64,000 bases of DNA from Heterodera schachtii (taxonomy: Eukaryota > Nematoda > Chromadorea > Rhabditida > Heteroderidae). The DNA lies in NCBI GenBank assembly GCA_023374025.1, contig SIJG01000056.1, positions 62,001 to 126,000 on the forward strand, written 5' to 3'. Below the pieces are notes generated by a model. The model was not told the DNA's origin. It ran no database searches and saw nothing but the letters and a program-made list of their open reading frames with translations. The translations under genes were made by a program, and so were the position numbers. Of this stretch, positions 1 to 11,427 are shown piece by piece. The stretch's first letter is position 1. The number at the start of each line of letters is the position of its first letter.

Positions 1-210
1 CGCTTGGTGGAAAATTGTATAGGGCGAAATCAGAGGGAATAATGCGAAAAAGGCTGCTGAATGAATCACAACAATTTTTAGCATTGAAAAAGCATCGAAA
101 TTCCAACACAATTTGTCGGCCTCATTCAAGGCATTTGCTTTTCATCTATCTTTCGCCAAATACAGCCATTTTCCGACGTTTTTACTAATTTCTATCATTA
201 TGTTTTGTTT
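1..210 (-). repeat. Dispersed upstream module, copy 1 of 4
   Basis: About 150 bases here recur in opposite orientation at 26340-26510, 39990-40135 and 44735-44865. Recognisable words are 'CACAATTTGTCGGCC' and 'GCATTTGCTTTTCATC'. This copy and the 26.4 kb copy each lie just upstream of a copy of the same gene (410-970 and 20990-26104), so the module may include its promoter or 5' region. The other two copies have no gene attached that I can see. Confidence 0.6.
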
Positions 211-409
211 TTCTTCTGCTATACCAAAAGCTCAATTAAATAAATGGGATTTTCTTGTAAAATAAATTTAAATTTCGGTTTTCTTGTGTAAATGAAATTT
301 TAAAATATTTAGAAAGTTTTCAAAAATAATTCTCATTTTCAATGCGCTAATTTATTGCAAATTTGAACATTTTAATATTTATTAATATCTCTTAAATTGA
401 CGCCAAAAA

Positions 410-970
410 ATGCTGAAAAAGCCACAACAATTAAGTTACACGTCTTTTTTTTTGTTAATCATTTAAATTATGGCTCTCTGGTTTTATAGATAACACAATT
501 CAACCACCCTCCTTTTTTGATATTTACCGACTTTTTTCATTTTTTGACCAACTTTTGCCACTTGAGATAGCCGAAAGAAGATAAGGATGTGTTCACAATA
601 TAAACTCCTAAACTGTGGCTGGACTTTGCATTGAAGAGATCGATGAGTTGCGCATCAACATCAATTCGATGGCTGATAATCAGGCAAAATCGGCGGCGCT
701 ATTATGGCATACAATGGCAAGGCTAATAAAAATTAGCTTCAACAATTAGGCCTTTATTTTTCTATATCAATGCGCGATCCCAATTTATTATGGTCATGCG
801 CCTTGTTTCATTTTATGGTTCTAAATTATTTGAATTTAAAAATAATTTTTCTTAAATTGACTTTCTAAAAAAACAGGCGGAGTCCCTGCTCAACAAGTGT
901 TCTGATCTTGTTCAGCTTTGTTGTCAGTCTTCGCATTCTTCGGCAACGGCATTGGAACGCCTTGCTGATT
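410..970 (+). pseudogene. Degenerate partial copy of the 13-exon unknown gene
   Basis: Three pieces align with exons of the (-) gene at 20990-26104. A start exon lies at 410-430 (MLKKPQQ against MLNKEEQ). A second exon lies at about 618-712 (LCIEEIDELRININ against LCVQSIDELCITIN). A third lies at 877-970 (LLNKCSDLVQLCCQ against VLNECSDLVRMCC) and ends at the same GTAAGTTAAG donor. Lesions are visible: the donor after the first exon reads TTAAG instead of GTAAG, the second exon is one base short near its end, and the proline-rich exon between the second and third is missing. No downstream exons follow. I read it as a truncated pseudogene from an inverted segmental duplication. Confidence 0.7.
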
Positions 971-2040
971 GTAAGTTAAGTCAGGAATAAAACACTTTCA
1001 AATTTGGTTTTCAAACTTTTTGATTCATAGGCATTTTAATGAAAATTCAGGGATTAATTTTTTATTTGAATTTTGAGATATCAATGGAATAAAGGATTTC
1101 GCGATCTGACGTCATTGATTACTTTTTGATTGGGAGATGTCATCATTGGTACCGTTCGTCTTGCTTCTTCAATGATTTTTGTTGGTATCTTGTGCTTTTT
1201 TTATTTTATCTTTTTGCCGTTGCCCTGCCCTTATCATATTTAAAAAATTGCGAAAAAATTCTTTGTGTTGCGCCAAATGGAAAATTTTCCATTGTTTCAA
1301 ATGTAATTTTCTAAATGCATAAGGAAGTTAAAATGGCACCAAATCATTCTAAATTCCAAAATGTAATTTCGGCTTTCACTAAAAATAAAGGGACCCAAAT
1401 TAAACTGTACGTTATTGTTCTTCAGAAGTTTCCCTCGCGTGAACGAGAATTTTTAAATCCCGTAATGATTTACTTTTCTTTTGTAGACTTTGAAAATTCG
1501 CAGAAGGCTTGGATTTAGGTTTGGGCCTTAATCTATTTGTGTGACTGAATGTTTGCTTACTTTGAAAAATAAAATAAAAATAAAAAACATTTGAATGTTC
1601 TTAGATAAGAGAAACTTTTTCGAATAAAAATAATAATAAAAGCATTAAATTCTGGACATATAAATATTTTTTTAAATTTAACAATAGGTTTTGGATTGTG
1701 GAATAAGATTTGTTAACAAATTTTCACCAAAAAGGCATGCGATTTTGAGCCAATTGGCGACGACCATTTTTTACTTTTCACATCGCTTTTTAAGATTAGA
1801 ATAAAATATACCAAATAAAAAAATATGTAGAAAAATCAATGATTCACTATTAACTTTTTCATAAAATATACATTTAACAGTGCAATATTAAAAAATGTTC
1901 TCAATTCTTGAATTTCATTTTTCTATTAAAATGGGGGACAAATGGATACGATTTTTTAGGTTATTTGGGTAATCATGTTTAATATGCGGAAGAACAATTT
2001 ATTTAAGTAATTATTTTTAAAAAATATTTTATCTAAAAGC
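971..2040. other. Gene-free A+T-rich stretch
   Basis: Short open frames occur here (for example 1126-1314 and 1315-1518), but they lack coding-like codon use or splice context. I see no gene or clear repeat. Confidence 0.5.
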
Positions 2041-2135
2041 GGGTTTTTAGGAGATGCCATGCCCATACCATTTTTTGTTGGGAACAAAAATCGCATCCAA
2101 AAGTGGGGGGGGGGGGGGGAGGTACGTACGAATTG
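2040..2135 (+). repeat. Dispersed repeat with GGAGATGCCATG, copy 1 of 3
   Basis: The segment runs from 'GGAGATGCCATG' through 'AAAATCGCATCC' into a G-tract. It recurs reversed at 27100-27180 and 40565-40660, where 'GGCATGGCATCTCCTAAAAA' is clear. The A+T-rich flank is also similar in all three. It is an old interspersed element of unknown class. Confidence 0.6.
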
Positions 2136-2628
2136 TCAGACTTTACTATCATCTTTAGTAATGAAAAATTTTTTAAATTGTACTTTATTGTTCTGTTTTT
2201 TTTTTGTCAGTTTCATTGTTTTTCGTTTAAATATTCAAAATTAGATTTCTATGCTTGTGTAAAAATAAGGTGAATTTTGTTACGAACAACATTATGTAAC
2301 TACCTATTTTATGATGACATATGAAAAAATGCCAGAAAGTTAATATGTGGAGAAATTAAAAAGAAAAAATCATTCCATTGGCCACAAATGCCCGATTTTC
2401 AGCAGGCCGCAAATGTCATATATTTAGCCTCCATTTTTCAGTACATTATGACTTCAAAGCGCAAAATTTTCAATTTATGCTGATTTTAGGAAAAAATCCT
2501 CAAAGATGACCATTTTAAGCCTATCGGAACCGGTGGCGCCCATAAATTCCATTTTTCAAAATTTGATCTATAAATTGTTATTTTCAGTGAAAATTTGTTT
2601 AAAAATGTCAAATTTTCCATACTTCACC

Positions 2629-2655
2629 TGGCGGCGCCTATCGGCACCGCCGGGC
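2629..2655. repeat. GC-rich palindrome (GGCGCCTATCGGCACCGCC type)
   Basis: A near-palindrome of the form CGGCGGTGCCGATAGGCGCC, seen here on the reverse strand. A decayed second copy sits about 100 bases to the left (GGTGGCGCCCATAAATT). It belongs to the family described at 10530, 35885 and 39066. Confidence 0.7.
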
Positions 2656-3057
2656 CCCAAAAACTTAATTTCCATAAAAAATGGCTCAAAATCGCAAAAT
2701 TAGTCATTCCGGTGAAAATCTTTATAAATTGCACTCAAATTATCCAAAAAAAAAAAACGCTGCCGACCCCCTGTTCCCGAATTTTTTTTTTTGGAAAAAG
2801 CGCCCCGTGGTTTTAATCATTTTGAATAAAATTTTTGAAAAAGCGGATTTTTGATTCCAAATGTTGATTTTTTGTGGGTCAAAAGATTTTGAAAATTTTT
2901 AGTTGGGAGCCCTGCATATGACCTTTCCCAAATAGGCTTTTTTGAAAATACCAAAGAATTTTTAAGTTAAAGGTAAAAGCCTTCCGGTTCCAAATTACAG
3001 ATATTTTCTGATCGGTTTCAAAAATCTAATTCTGAATTGCTCTGGCTCATTTTTCCA

Positions 3058-3501
3058 GGTACTTGTACAGTTTAGACCACATGAAAAATAAAAATTTTTT
3101 TCTTGTTTTAAATAATAAAAATGTGTCCAGGGGGATTCGGGGTCGCTGATCACGAATATTACATCCATTTGGTCAGTTTCGTACCCCGGACACGAATTCG
3201 AACAAAAGTCGAAAATTCATTTTCACTAAAATCCATATTTATTGTCCAAAATTGATTCAAACGCATGGAATGGTCATGAATCCCTATTTTCTATTCAATT
3301 CATTATATTTGAATCGATTTTGGACAATAGGTGGATTTTGGTGAAAAAAGAATTATAGAAAATTTTCTTCGAGTTCGGGTACGGGGTTCGAAATTGATCG
3401 AAATGGATGTCATATTCGTGATCAGCGACCATGAATACCTCTCGAAACACGTTTTTATCATTAAAAAAATTTATGTGTGGTCTAAACTGTACAAGTACCT
3501 T
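3058..3501. mobile_element. Foldback element of the GTCGCTGATCACGAAT family
   Basis: The outer ends are inverted copies ('GGTACTTGTACAGTTTAGAC' on the left, its complement at 3477-3500). The arms continue inward through 'GGGGTCGCTGATCACGAAT' to a short centre near 3280. The whole segment could fold into one long imperfect hairpin. No open frame is inside, so it is non-autonomous. Related arms occur at 46565-46853, 42220-42566, 44305-44350 and 23380-23425. Confidence 0.7.
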
Positions 3502-3899
3502 TTTCTATAATATTCGGAGTGATTTATAATGTATCATTTAAATAAATAAATTTTGATATTTTTTATGAAAAATTCCTAGTTGCCGGTTGAGAGTCCATTT
3601 TTATGATTAAATTTAGAAAGTGCTTATCTGAAAGAGTCGAATTTTAAACAATTAAAATATATTTTTTCTCATTGATTTTGTTACAAAATTTTCAAAATTT
3701 AATTTTTAGCCCAATTTTTTAAATTGTAGTATTTTGATGTGAAATTTATCAAAAAATCTCATAAAATTTTCAAAAATCTTCAGGCAAGCGATGACTTATT
3801 TTGGAAAATTTTTCGATAACAATTCTGCATTATATATCTTTTTCCATTGGACAGTTTCAATTAATTCTGAGCTTGAAAAAAATCGGCAGAGAGTGGCTA

Positions 3900-4310
3900 A
3901 TTTTAGAGAGGGAAAAAATAAAAAGTAAACGAAGAAGAAAAGAGTGAGAGAAACATACCTAATTAGAGAGCGAGAGAAAAGAAAATTGGGGAGAGAGAAG
4001 GAGAGAAAATTGAGTGATCGATCGATTTTACGCGGCGAATTGTCTTTGTTTCTCTGGCCTCGATGCTCATTCTCTTCTATTTCCCACACTCTCTTCAATC
4101 CCTCTTTTTCTTTTGTCTCCTTTTTCTATGTTCAATTCACTTTTCTTTCTTCTCTGACTCCGTTTCGTTTTCCGAGCGCGACGGATGAGACACAGCAACA
4201 AATGCCCACCCATCGTCTCCAAATTCACCACATTTTTATAAACTTCCATTTTTTCCGTTTTTTATTCCTCGTCATTTCTCTCACAATGCCTTTGTTCTGC
4301 TGATCAGATT
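3900..4310. other. Purine-rich then pyrimidine-rich tract
   Basis: A GAGAGA-rich block (about 3930-4010) is followed by a CT-rich block up to about 4200. Long overlapping open frames on both strands arise from this composition and I do not accept them as genes. GAGA-rich DNA often marks promoters, but no downstream exon is visible. Confidence 0.4.
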
Positions 4311-7300
4311 GATCGCAGATCGCTTTAAAATTTATCATTTCTCCAAAACTTCGATCAATTTATTCTACATATTCTTAAAGAATTTTGAAAGTAAAATTAT
4401 AATTTAATATTTAAATACGATACAATCTGTTCCAAAATTATAGAGTAACTTTTTCTTTGGCATTTTACTAATTGCCATTGATCTATTACCAACCACCCTC
4501 CCATGAATTTAAGCACACAAAAAATCGCAAAGTGTAGAAAAATGAAAATAATTTTGTTTTTTTTTCCACGAAAATTGGCCCAAATTTGCTAATTAAAAAT
4601 AAACACATAAACAAATATTTGAAGACATATATCTTCTTTTTTCTGCACTTGATAAAATCTGGGAAAATTCATGCCATTATAAATTTTTGTGCTTGTCAAA
4701 AAAGGCACTTGCTGCACTACCTTGACCAATCACTCCATCAGGATGATCTGGAATGATCAAAATTTAGCACCACAGGGGACTTTGACCTATTCTACCATGA
4801 TTAGGGCTGGAATATAAATCACGAAAAATCTCCAAGAAGTCGACTAAAAAATCACCAAAAAGTCATAAAAAATCAAAAATTTCTTAAATATTAACTAACC
4901 AAAAGTAAAAAAAAATCCAATTTTTTAACAATTTAAAGAATAGCATCTTATAAAAACGATTAATTTTGATTTTGCATTTCTATTCCTATTTCTAATAATT
5001 ACAAAAAATTTCTGCCGGATTTTATTGCCTTTTTACCGGTCATATTTTTGTTTTTCGGCGTCTTCTTTGCTGAAATTCAAATTTTGCCTTAAAAAGTGAA
5101 AAAAGTCATAAAAGTGCAAAGTCATAAAATCCCAAAAATTATAAAAAAAAATACAATAATTTTTGAACATACTCTATGTATTAGTTACTAAAAATTATTT
5201 AAAAAAATCCCGTTAACCCTGAAGCAAATTGTTTCCCTTCCCGAAGCGCCAGTGACTGGAATTTTAAATTTATTGATTATTTCCAGCAGCTTTAAATTTT
5301 AAAAACCAATATGCACCTAATGTTTAAATCATAAATAAATTTACAAAAACATTCCATGTTTTTCCAACTTTCCTTTCCCCCCTCCCCAATAAATTACTCT
5401 GATGAGAGGAAAAGCTCTCCAATAGCACCAACAAAATGCTAACTTTTCCTCCTTCGAGAGAAGCGGTGCTTCCTTCTTCTCCCCATAATCTTGCTTCGTC
5501 CTCCTCAAGAATTCCGGCAAGAACACTTGAGGTTGGCTGCTTGTGTCGTTCATTTCTTCTTCTCTTCCGCCGTTTACCTCGTTTTTTCTTTTCTCTCAAT
5601 TTTTTTTTCTTTGCCCCGAAAATGCTTTTCTCGATAAAATTCTTTTAATGAAAATTTAAATTAAAGAATTTTTAATAAATATTTATTTCCCTCAAAACTT
5701 TGTATAATATGCTAATATCTTATCAGCCAATGATGTCACCACTTTGAGGTGTAAATGGATGCTTTTCCTTCTCCTTGCCATTTTTCATGCTTCTCAATTT
5801 CAAAAACTCTTCACAAAAATGTGCCCAATTTTCTCCGATTGGCACCACACAATGCCAATTTAAAAAGGTCGTCCCACCAAGCGGAGAAGTGCGGCGGGCG
5901 GTGGAGGTTGAAAATTGATACAAACGCCGCCCCCGCCCTCTCACCTAAACGGGGGAGGTCTCATTTTCCCGGATTATAGGCGGCACCAGCGGAAGGACCC
6001 CCGGCCAATTCGGCATCGCCCATCGGCACTTTTCAATGCCATCATCACAGATTTATAATGATTCATACTTAAAACCCTTTTCTTCTTTTAGTGTCTTTCT
6101 CGAAGATTCAGATTTTCTTTTCTTTTTGTATAAATTTGATAATCTTAAATCTCATCAAGTGTTTATGTGCCACTAATTTTGTGAAAGTTGACAAAATTGA
6201 ATTTTTTTTCATGGCCCTCTTGAGGACGGCACTCGGCAAATTTGCATCCCTCCCCTCCGAATTCTCGGCATTATCATGTGCCATCATTTAAGTGCCTATT
6301 CAAGACTCTCGTCGTTGAGTGTGAATTTATGTAAAATTGGCATTTTATTTTTGTCGTGCCATATGTGGCCAATTCTCCGACATATTTTTATTGAATTTTT
6401 TTTTCATAATTAAAAAAATAAAAAAAATATTAATTTAAAAAAAAATTTGAATGTTACAGTGAAAATTTTTATAAAAATTCTGTTTTTAACAAATTCCTTT
6501 CGAAATTTGAATTTTTTCCCTCGGCTTCATCGGGTCCCAAATCCCTTAAAGTTTCCAAAACTTGGCCAAAACCACCGCTAAAAATGAACATTTTGTTCAA
6601 AATCTGTTAACAATTCGAGTCAAAAATTCAATTTCCTCGGCTGGCGCCTACCGGTAGCGCCGGACTCAGTCATACTAATTAAAGAATGGACTCAATATTG
6701 TCTTTTTTGACAAGTATGAGGGCGAAAATTTTTGAGAATTCGCTCAGAATTTTAAAATAAAAGCGCCCAACGCAATTTTGGATATTTTTTGCGCGAGACC
6801 CGCAATTAGACAATTTGGATGAGCGACCCGCAACTGCGGGATTTTTCTGTCCGCGCTCCTTTCCTGCTGTATAAATGTTAATTTATTCTAATTTTTTTTC
6901 CCTTAAAAAGGTCAAAAGCATTTAAATTTGCTCAATTTCGTTCCCAATGAGTAGAAATAAAAATCTATTATTTTCTCAAAAAATTTTTTATCCCATTCTT
7001 TCAATTTTTTTTCCTAAAATTTGTCTCCTAACCTGTCCAAATTTCCTAAAATGTTTCAATTTTTCCCCAAATTCCCATCTTCTCAATGCTCCATCATTTC
7101 CCATTCAGTGCCCCTTTTGCCGTCCCCCCCCCCCCCCCCCCCCCCTCCCTCCCTCCCCCGAGGGGTCGTCGTCGTTTCGTCCAATGTTTGTGCCGCCGTC
7201 CTGGCCCCAATTTTGTGTGTGCGTTTGTTCATTCATATGGAAAATATTCCATGAGACCTAAGAAATGGGGTGGGGGCAGATTCAACTTTAGGAAATAAGA

Positions 7301-8400
7301 AAGATTTTTGTCGGTCGGTCGGTGTGCGAGCCGATAGATTAAAATTTAAATTTAAATTCCATTTTAAAAAATCAAAACCACGTACCACTAATTTATTATT
7401 AGAGACTCGATTGATGCACATGTATATTTTTTTTTTGTAAATGAATATAATTTTCGCTTCAATAAAGCCAAAAACCATCAAAATCGGCATGGTTCAATAA
7501 GTGGATTAAAAAATTTGATTAAATTGATGGATATCATTGAAAAGCAGCAATTTTAAACCATAAAACCTTGAAACATATTTATATGTCATGGGAATTATTT
7601 TTTCGAATGAAATTTTTAATGATTTATGTGCAACATATTTTTCACTTTTTTTGCACTTTTTGGTATTTTTTGTTGCATATAATTCCAATCTCTATTTATC
7701 ATTTTAAATCATAAAAAAATTTCCTCTATATGAGTCAGGCACATTTTCTCAAAGGTAATAAAATACACATTCTTTCAAATATCTTTTTTTCTATTTTTTT
7801 AATCTTGAAGCATAATCTGTTAGCAAACTGATTAAAAATTTCATATGGAAGCCAAAAACCACCAATTCGCCCTTTTCATTGTAAAATGATTCTAAAAAAA
7901 AAAAAGTTTTTTTTATTGTTTGCAAATTTTATCAATCACTACGAATTTCAAAATCGCTCTGTCATTTTAAAATTCGAAAAAATAGGCACGGAAAACAGCA
8001 TTCAGAGTCCACTCACCATCATAAGGCTGCTGTTTAACCCTCGCCCGGTTTCAAGGGATTGGCGGCGACCTCGTTCCCATTAGCTACCTAATTAGCGGTA
8101 ATTCCTCCCTCCCTCCACTTTTGTCCCCAACCAGCGCCCACCAATAAGTTAGTGCTCCCCCCTCCCTCCCCTTCGTCCGTCTCGCTCATTTATTATTATT
8201 ACGTCCCGAATTTTGCGATGTTTGGCCCACTCTTCTGCTGCAGGGCCACAGCCCCCAACTCTGTGACCCTCCGCCCCCCCCGCCCTCTCCGCCGATGGGA
8301 CGGACGGACTGTGTTTATTTTATATTCGCTTCACCGCTTCACCTCCGCCGCTCATCACATCCCATCGATCTCGGCCCACACATCCATCCATCCCCAGCAT
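4311..8400. other. Gene-poor stretch with GC-rich islands
   Basis: I see no exon with convincing codon use. Notable points are a GC-rich island at about 5880-6020, a decayed GC palindrome at 6642-6663 and a C run of about 26 bases near 7121-7146. The GC-rich, CpG-containing stretch at 8100-8400 could be a promoter or 5' region, possibly of the gene starting at 12604; this is speculation. Confidence 0.35.
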
Positions 8401-8431
8401 TCTTTCAATTTCTCTCGAGAACAATTTGCCA

Positions 8432-9610
8432 AAGTGTAAGCGATCCCTCCCGCTTTCCCCTAAGGCCAAATCTCGAGGCTGCTTGTGAGAGTCTCGACAA
8501 AGTCACTGATTGATTCCCACCCCCTTTCAGTCTCTGGGCCTTTGCCCGAGAATTGAAGAAGCAAAGCAAAACCGATTAGTAAATATTGTGATTAGATCGG
8601 CCAATAAATTTTTGCCAACCCCCCCCCCCCCCACCCTCCCTCCTCTGTTCCCCTCCATAAATTTCTCGTTTTTACCCTTGCAATTTGCCAATCACAGAAA
8701 ATTTAAAATTTTTTAAATATATTTTTAGCTTTTAATAATTAATTCATGAGACACATAAAATCGTAATCGATCCTTTCTCCATTTCATTTTCTGTCCATTT
8801 TCAAATTCACTCTCGACAGGACGGACAATCTCAAGAGTCTCTCCATCAAAGATATTGTGGTCGACCAAATAATATCACTTAGTCATCCCTGTTCAAAGAA
8901 TAGCACCGGTTTCTAAAGAACGATGAGTCCCCGCATTTTAAGTCAGTAAATTCCCGACCCATCTTTTGTTTGTACCACTCTCGAGACACGAAAGTGTAAG
9001 CGATCCCTCACATCTTTCCCCATTAACTCACTCTCGACTGCAAAATTCCCGAGAGAGTCTCGACAAAGAGACTGATCCTTCCGATTTCGTTGGGCTGCTT
9101 ACACCGATGCTTTTCTATTTTAGCTCCATTAAATCCTTTTTTGCTTTGCTAACTTATAAATTTTTTCTTGTTTTGGTCACTGTCAATACATCTCTCGAGA
9201 ATCGCTCTCCGCCAATTTTCGAGAGTCTGATCAATGATCAATATATTAATTGCCTTAAGCCATTAAATTTTTATTTTCGCTATAATAAATTCCCTGCTGC
9301 CTATGCTTCATCCTCCATTAATCTGTTTGCTCCGTTTTGCCCTTTCTTTCTCTTCGCTTTCACCGATCGATGCTTTCCCTTCCCTTCCGTTCGTTCGTTC
9401 CCTCTCCAAAAAGCACAAGCGGATGATTGTATTATGTAAGCGATCCCCGTCCAACCGGTCGGTCTCGAGGCACCTCCGTTGTGTCTTGAGAAATTAACAG
9501 TTGGGGACGGATCCCCCCCCCCCCCCCAAATGCCACCGCTGTCTCTAGAGAAATGACTCTCTCGGGACTCACTCTCGACTGAATGAATCGAGAATTTCCA
9601 AGGGATGTAT
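8432..9610 (+). repeat. Three copies of a GTAAGCGATCCC / TCTCGA unit
   Basis: The word 'GTAAGCGATCCC' occurs at about 8436, 8997 and 9436. In the first two it is followed within about 90 bases by 'GAGAGTCTCGACAAAG'-like text, and in all three by CTCGAG or CTCTCGACT words that can pair as short hairpins. Further TCTCGAGA-type pairs lie at 8810-8850, 9193-9226 and 9540-9595. No protein frame is conserved between copies. It could be a decayed tandem repeat or a structured non-coding unit; I do not recognise it. Confidence 0.45.
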
Positions 9611-9909
9611 TTCCGGATTTAATCGCCAAGTGATTAACAAAAAATAATCGACTTATTGTAAAAGAGCACATAAATCCACATTTCCCTTTCATCTTGCTGA
9701 GTTCTTCTCCAAAATTAGACATCGGAAAATTGGAAAAAAATGTCTTCAGATGATTTAAAAAATATTATTTTTTGGCACTTTTCTCGGGAAATTGATTGTT
9801 AAAGAGAACTGGGCATTTAATAAGCCACATTTTGATTATAATTTTGAAATTTTTTCGAATATTCATCTCTAGAAAATGGCCAAAGGTTTGTCCTGCAATT
9901 GTAAATTAT

Positions 9910-10162
9910 GATTTTTTTGGTAACCGTGAGGGTCAGGGGCTCAATTGTTGCCGGTCCGTGTGGCAAATTCTGAAAACAACCTTTTTCAAAAATGCTTTGC
10001 TAAAAACCCGAAAAACATGATTAAATAAAGAAATAGTTGCTTACTGATTTTATTTTACCCATAATTATTTTATTATAATATTTTGGCTGACCAATTCAAA
10101 GTCCAAAAATTTGTGAAACCAATGGTGGAAAAAGGACACTAAAGTTTAATTAATATTGTTTG
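9910..10162 (+). repeat. Direct repeat, left copy
   Basis: About 250 bases are nearly identical to 11177-11427, with a few substitutions and one-base indels ('GAGGGTCAGGGGCTCAATTG', 'GGCTGACCAATTCAAAG'). The copies flank about 1 kb that holds the hAT-type element at 10229. They could be the ends of one larger element or a local duplication. Confidence 0.85.
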
Positions 10163-10228
10163 GGTTGCATATGATTTTTGAGTGAAAAAATTTTTTGTCC
10201 CAAAATCTTCAAAAAAATATGTCTTAAG

Positions 10229-10824
10229 CAGGGTTCGGATCGAAAATTTTTCAAAATAAGAACATCAAGGCCAAAAAATAAGATTTTCGGGTCAAAAATA
10301 AGAACATTTCGCAAAATTGCTTCAAATCAGTTATTTTTACAATTTATTAGATCGAAAATGTATTAAATATTATATTTTCCACCTCCCATGATCATTTTTA
10401 ACAATTTTGGTGAGGAATTAAGCAAATCGTAAATTTCAGTGCATTCGGAATCAAAAAATCAGATTTTTAAACTCTTTTTTGCGGCGCATTTTCCAAAAAA
10501 CTTTTGGTGAATGGGCGAGGGGAGGGGCTCCGGCGGTGCCGATAGGCGCCGCCGGGAAAATTTTTTAAATTTTAATTGCGATTTGTTAACAGATTTTTGT
10601 CCAAAAATGACCAAATTTTGCCTCAAATCTTATATTTTCTTGATAAAATATTGAAATTCTGCCATAAAATTCAAAATTATGAATATATTTAAGAAATAAG
10701 AACAAAATAAGAACAATAGCCCAAAATCAGAACATTTCTTAGAAATAAGAACATTTTCATTTTCTAAGATTTGGACCCTCCAAATCAGAACATTTCTTAG
10801 AAATAAGAACAGATCCGAACCCTG
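10229..10824. mobile_element. hAT-type non-autonomous element, TSD GTCTTAAG
   Basis: The terminal inverted repeats are CAGGGTTCGGATC and its complement. They are flanked by an exact 8-bp duplication, GTCTTAAG, at 10221-10228 and 10825-10832. An 8-bp duplication with CAGGG ends is typical of hAT transposons. The interior carries short repeats of 'AAATAAGAACA' in both orientations and the GC palindrome at 10530. No transposase frame is present, so it would depend on an enzyme encoded elsewhere. Confidence 0.9.
10530..10556. repeat. GC-rich palindrome, canonical copy
   Basis: CGGCGGTGCCGATAGGCGCC followed by GCCGG. To its right the sequence continues with 'GCGATTTGTTAACAGATTTT' and then AAAAATGA, a context also seen at 35911-35965 and, weaker, at 38225. 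It lies inside the hAT-type element at 10229. Confidence 0.8.
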
Positions 10825-11176
10825 GTCTTAAGGGTTATTTTAGGCGCTGATCAAGAATTTGAAATTACATTTTGGTTAAGGCTTCGTTAAGACATCAGAA
10901 TCCCTGCATAAATGGGGATTCTGAGGTATCATTATGAGGGGGAGGGGGTCAGGTTCGGATCCCGGTGAAGTACCTAAGTGATTTTTCGGCTATATTATTT
11001 TTTCATGTTCATTAAACATTTAAATGAGTTTCGATTTTAATTTTTATTAAATTAAAAAAAAAATTATTTTTTCGAAAAATTAAAAATTCTATTTATCCCC
11101 CATGGGGGATAAATGGAGACTGGGTGATTATTTTTTAAACTCCTCAGAAAGGGGGGGATAATTGGAGACTGCGATA

Positions 11177-11427
11177 TTTTTTTGGTAACAGTGAGGGTCA
11201 GGGGCTCAATTGTTGCCGGTCCGTGTGGCAAATTCTGAAAACAACCTTTTTCAAAAATGCTTTGCTAAAAACCCAAAAAACATGATAAATAAAGAAATAG
11301 TTGCTTACTGATTTTATTTTTAACCCATAATTATTTTATTATAATATTTTGGCTGACCAATTCAAAGTCCAAAAATTTGTGAAACCAATGGTGGAAAAAG
11401 ACACTAAAGTTTAATTAATATTGTTTT
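11177..11427 (+). repeat. Direct repeat, right copy
   Basis: Right-hand partner of 9910-10162. Compared with the left copy it has a C-to-A change in GGTAACCGTGAGG and one-base length changes in T and G runs. Between this copy and 12604 I see only A+T-rich sequence. Confidence 0.85.

Noticed and set aside
3796..4303. Overlapping open frames of 60-119 residues on both strands
   Set aside because: They lie in GAGA/CT-rich low-complexity DNA, which keeps several frames open by composition; the peptides are Arg/Glu or Phe/Ser repeats.
6947..7298. Three overlapping plus-strand frames with Pro runs
   Set aside because: All three come from one C tract and neighbouring CCT repeats; no splice or family evidence.
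8152..8716. Plus-strand frames of 68-95 residues
   Set aside because: GC-rich sequence with homopolymer C runs; no conserved frame and no family resemblance.
8966..9439. 157-residue plus-strand frame
   Set aside because: It spans the repeated GTAAGCGATCCC units, whose copies do not keep the same frame; Ser/Phe-rich text with poor codon use.
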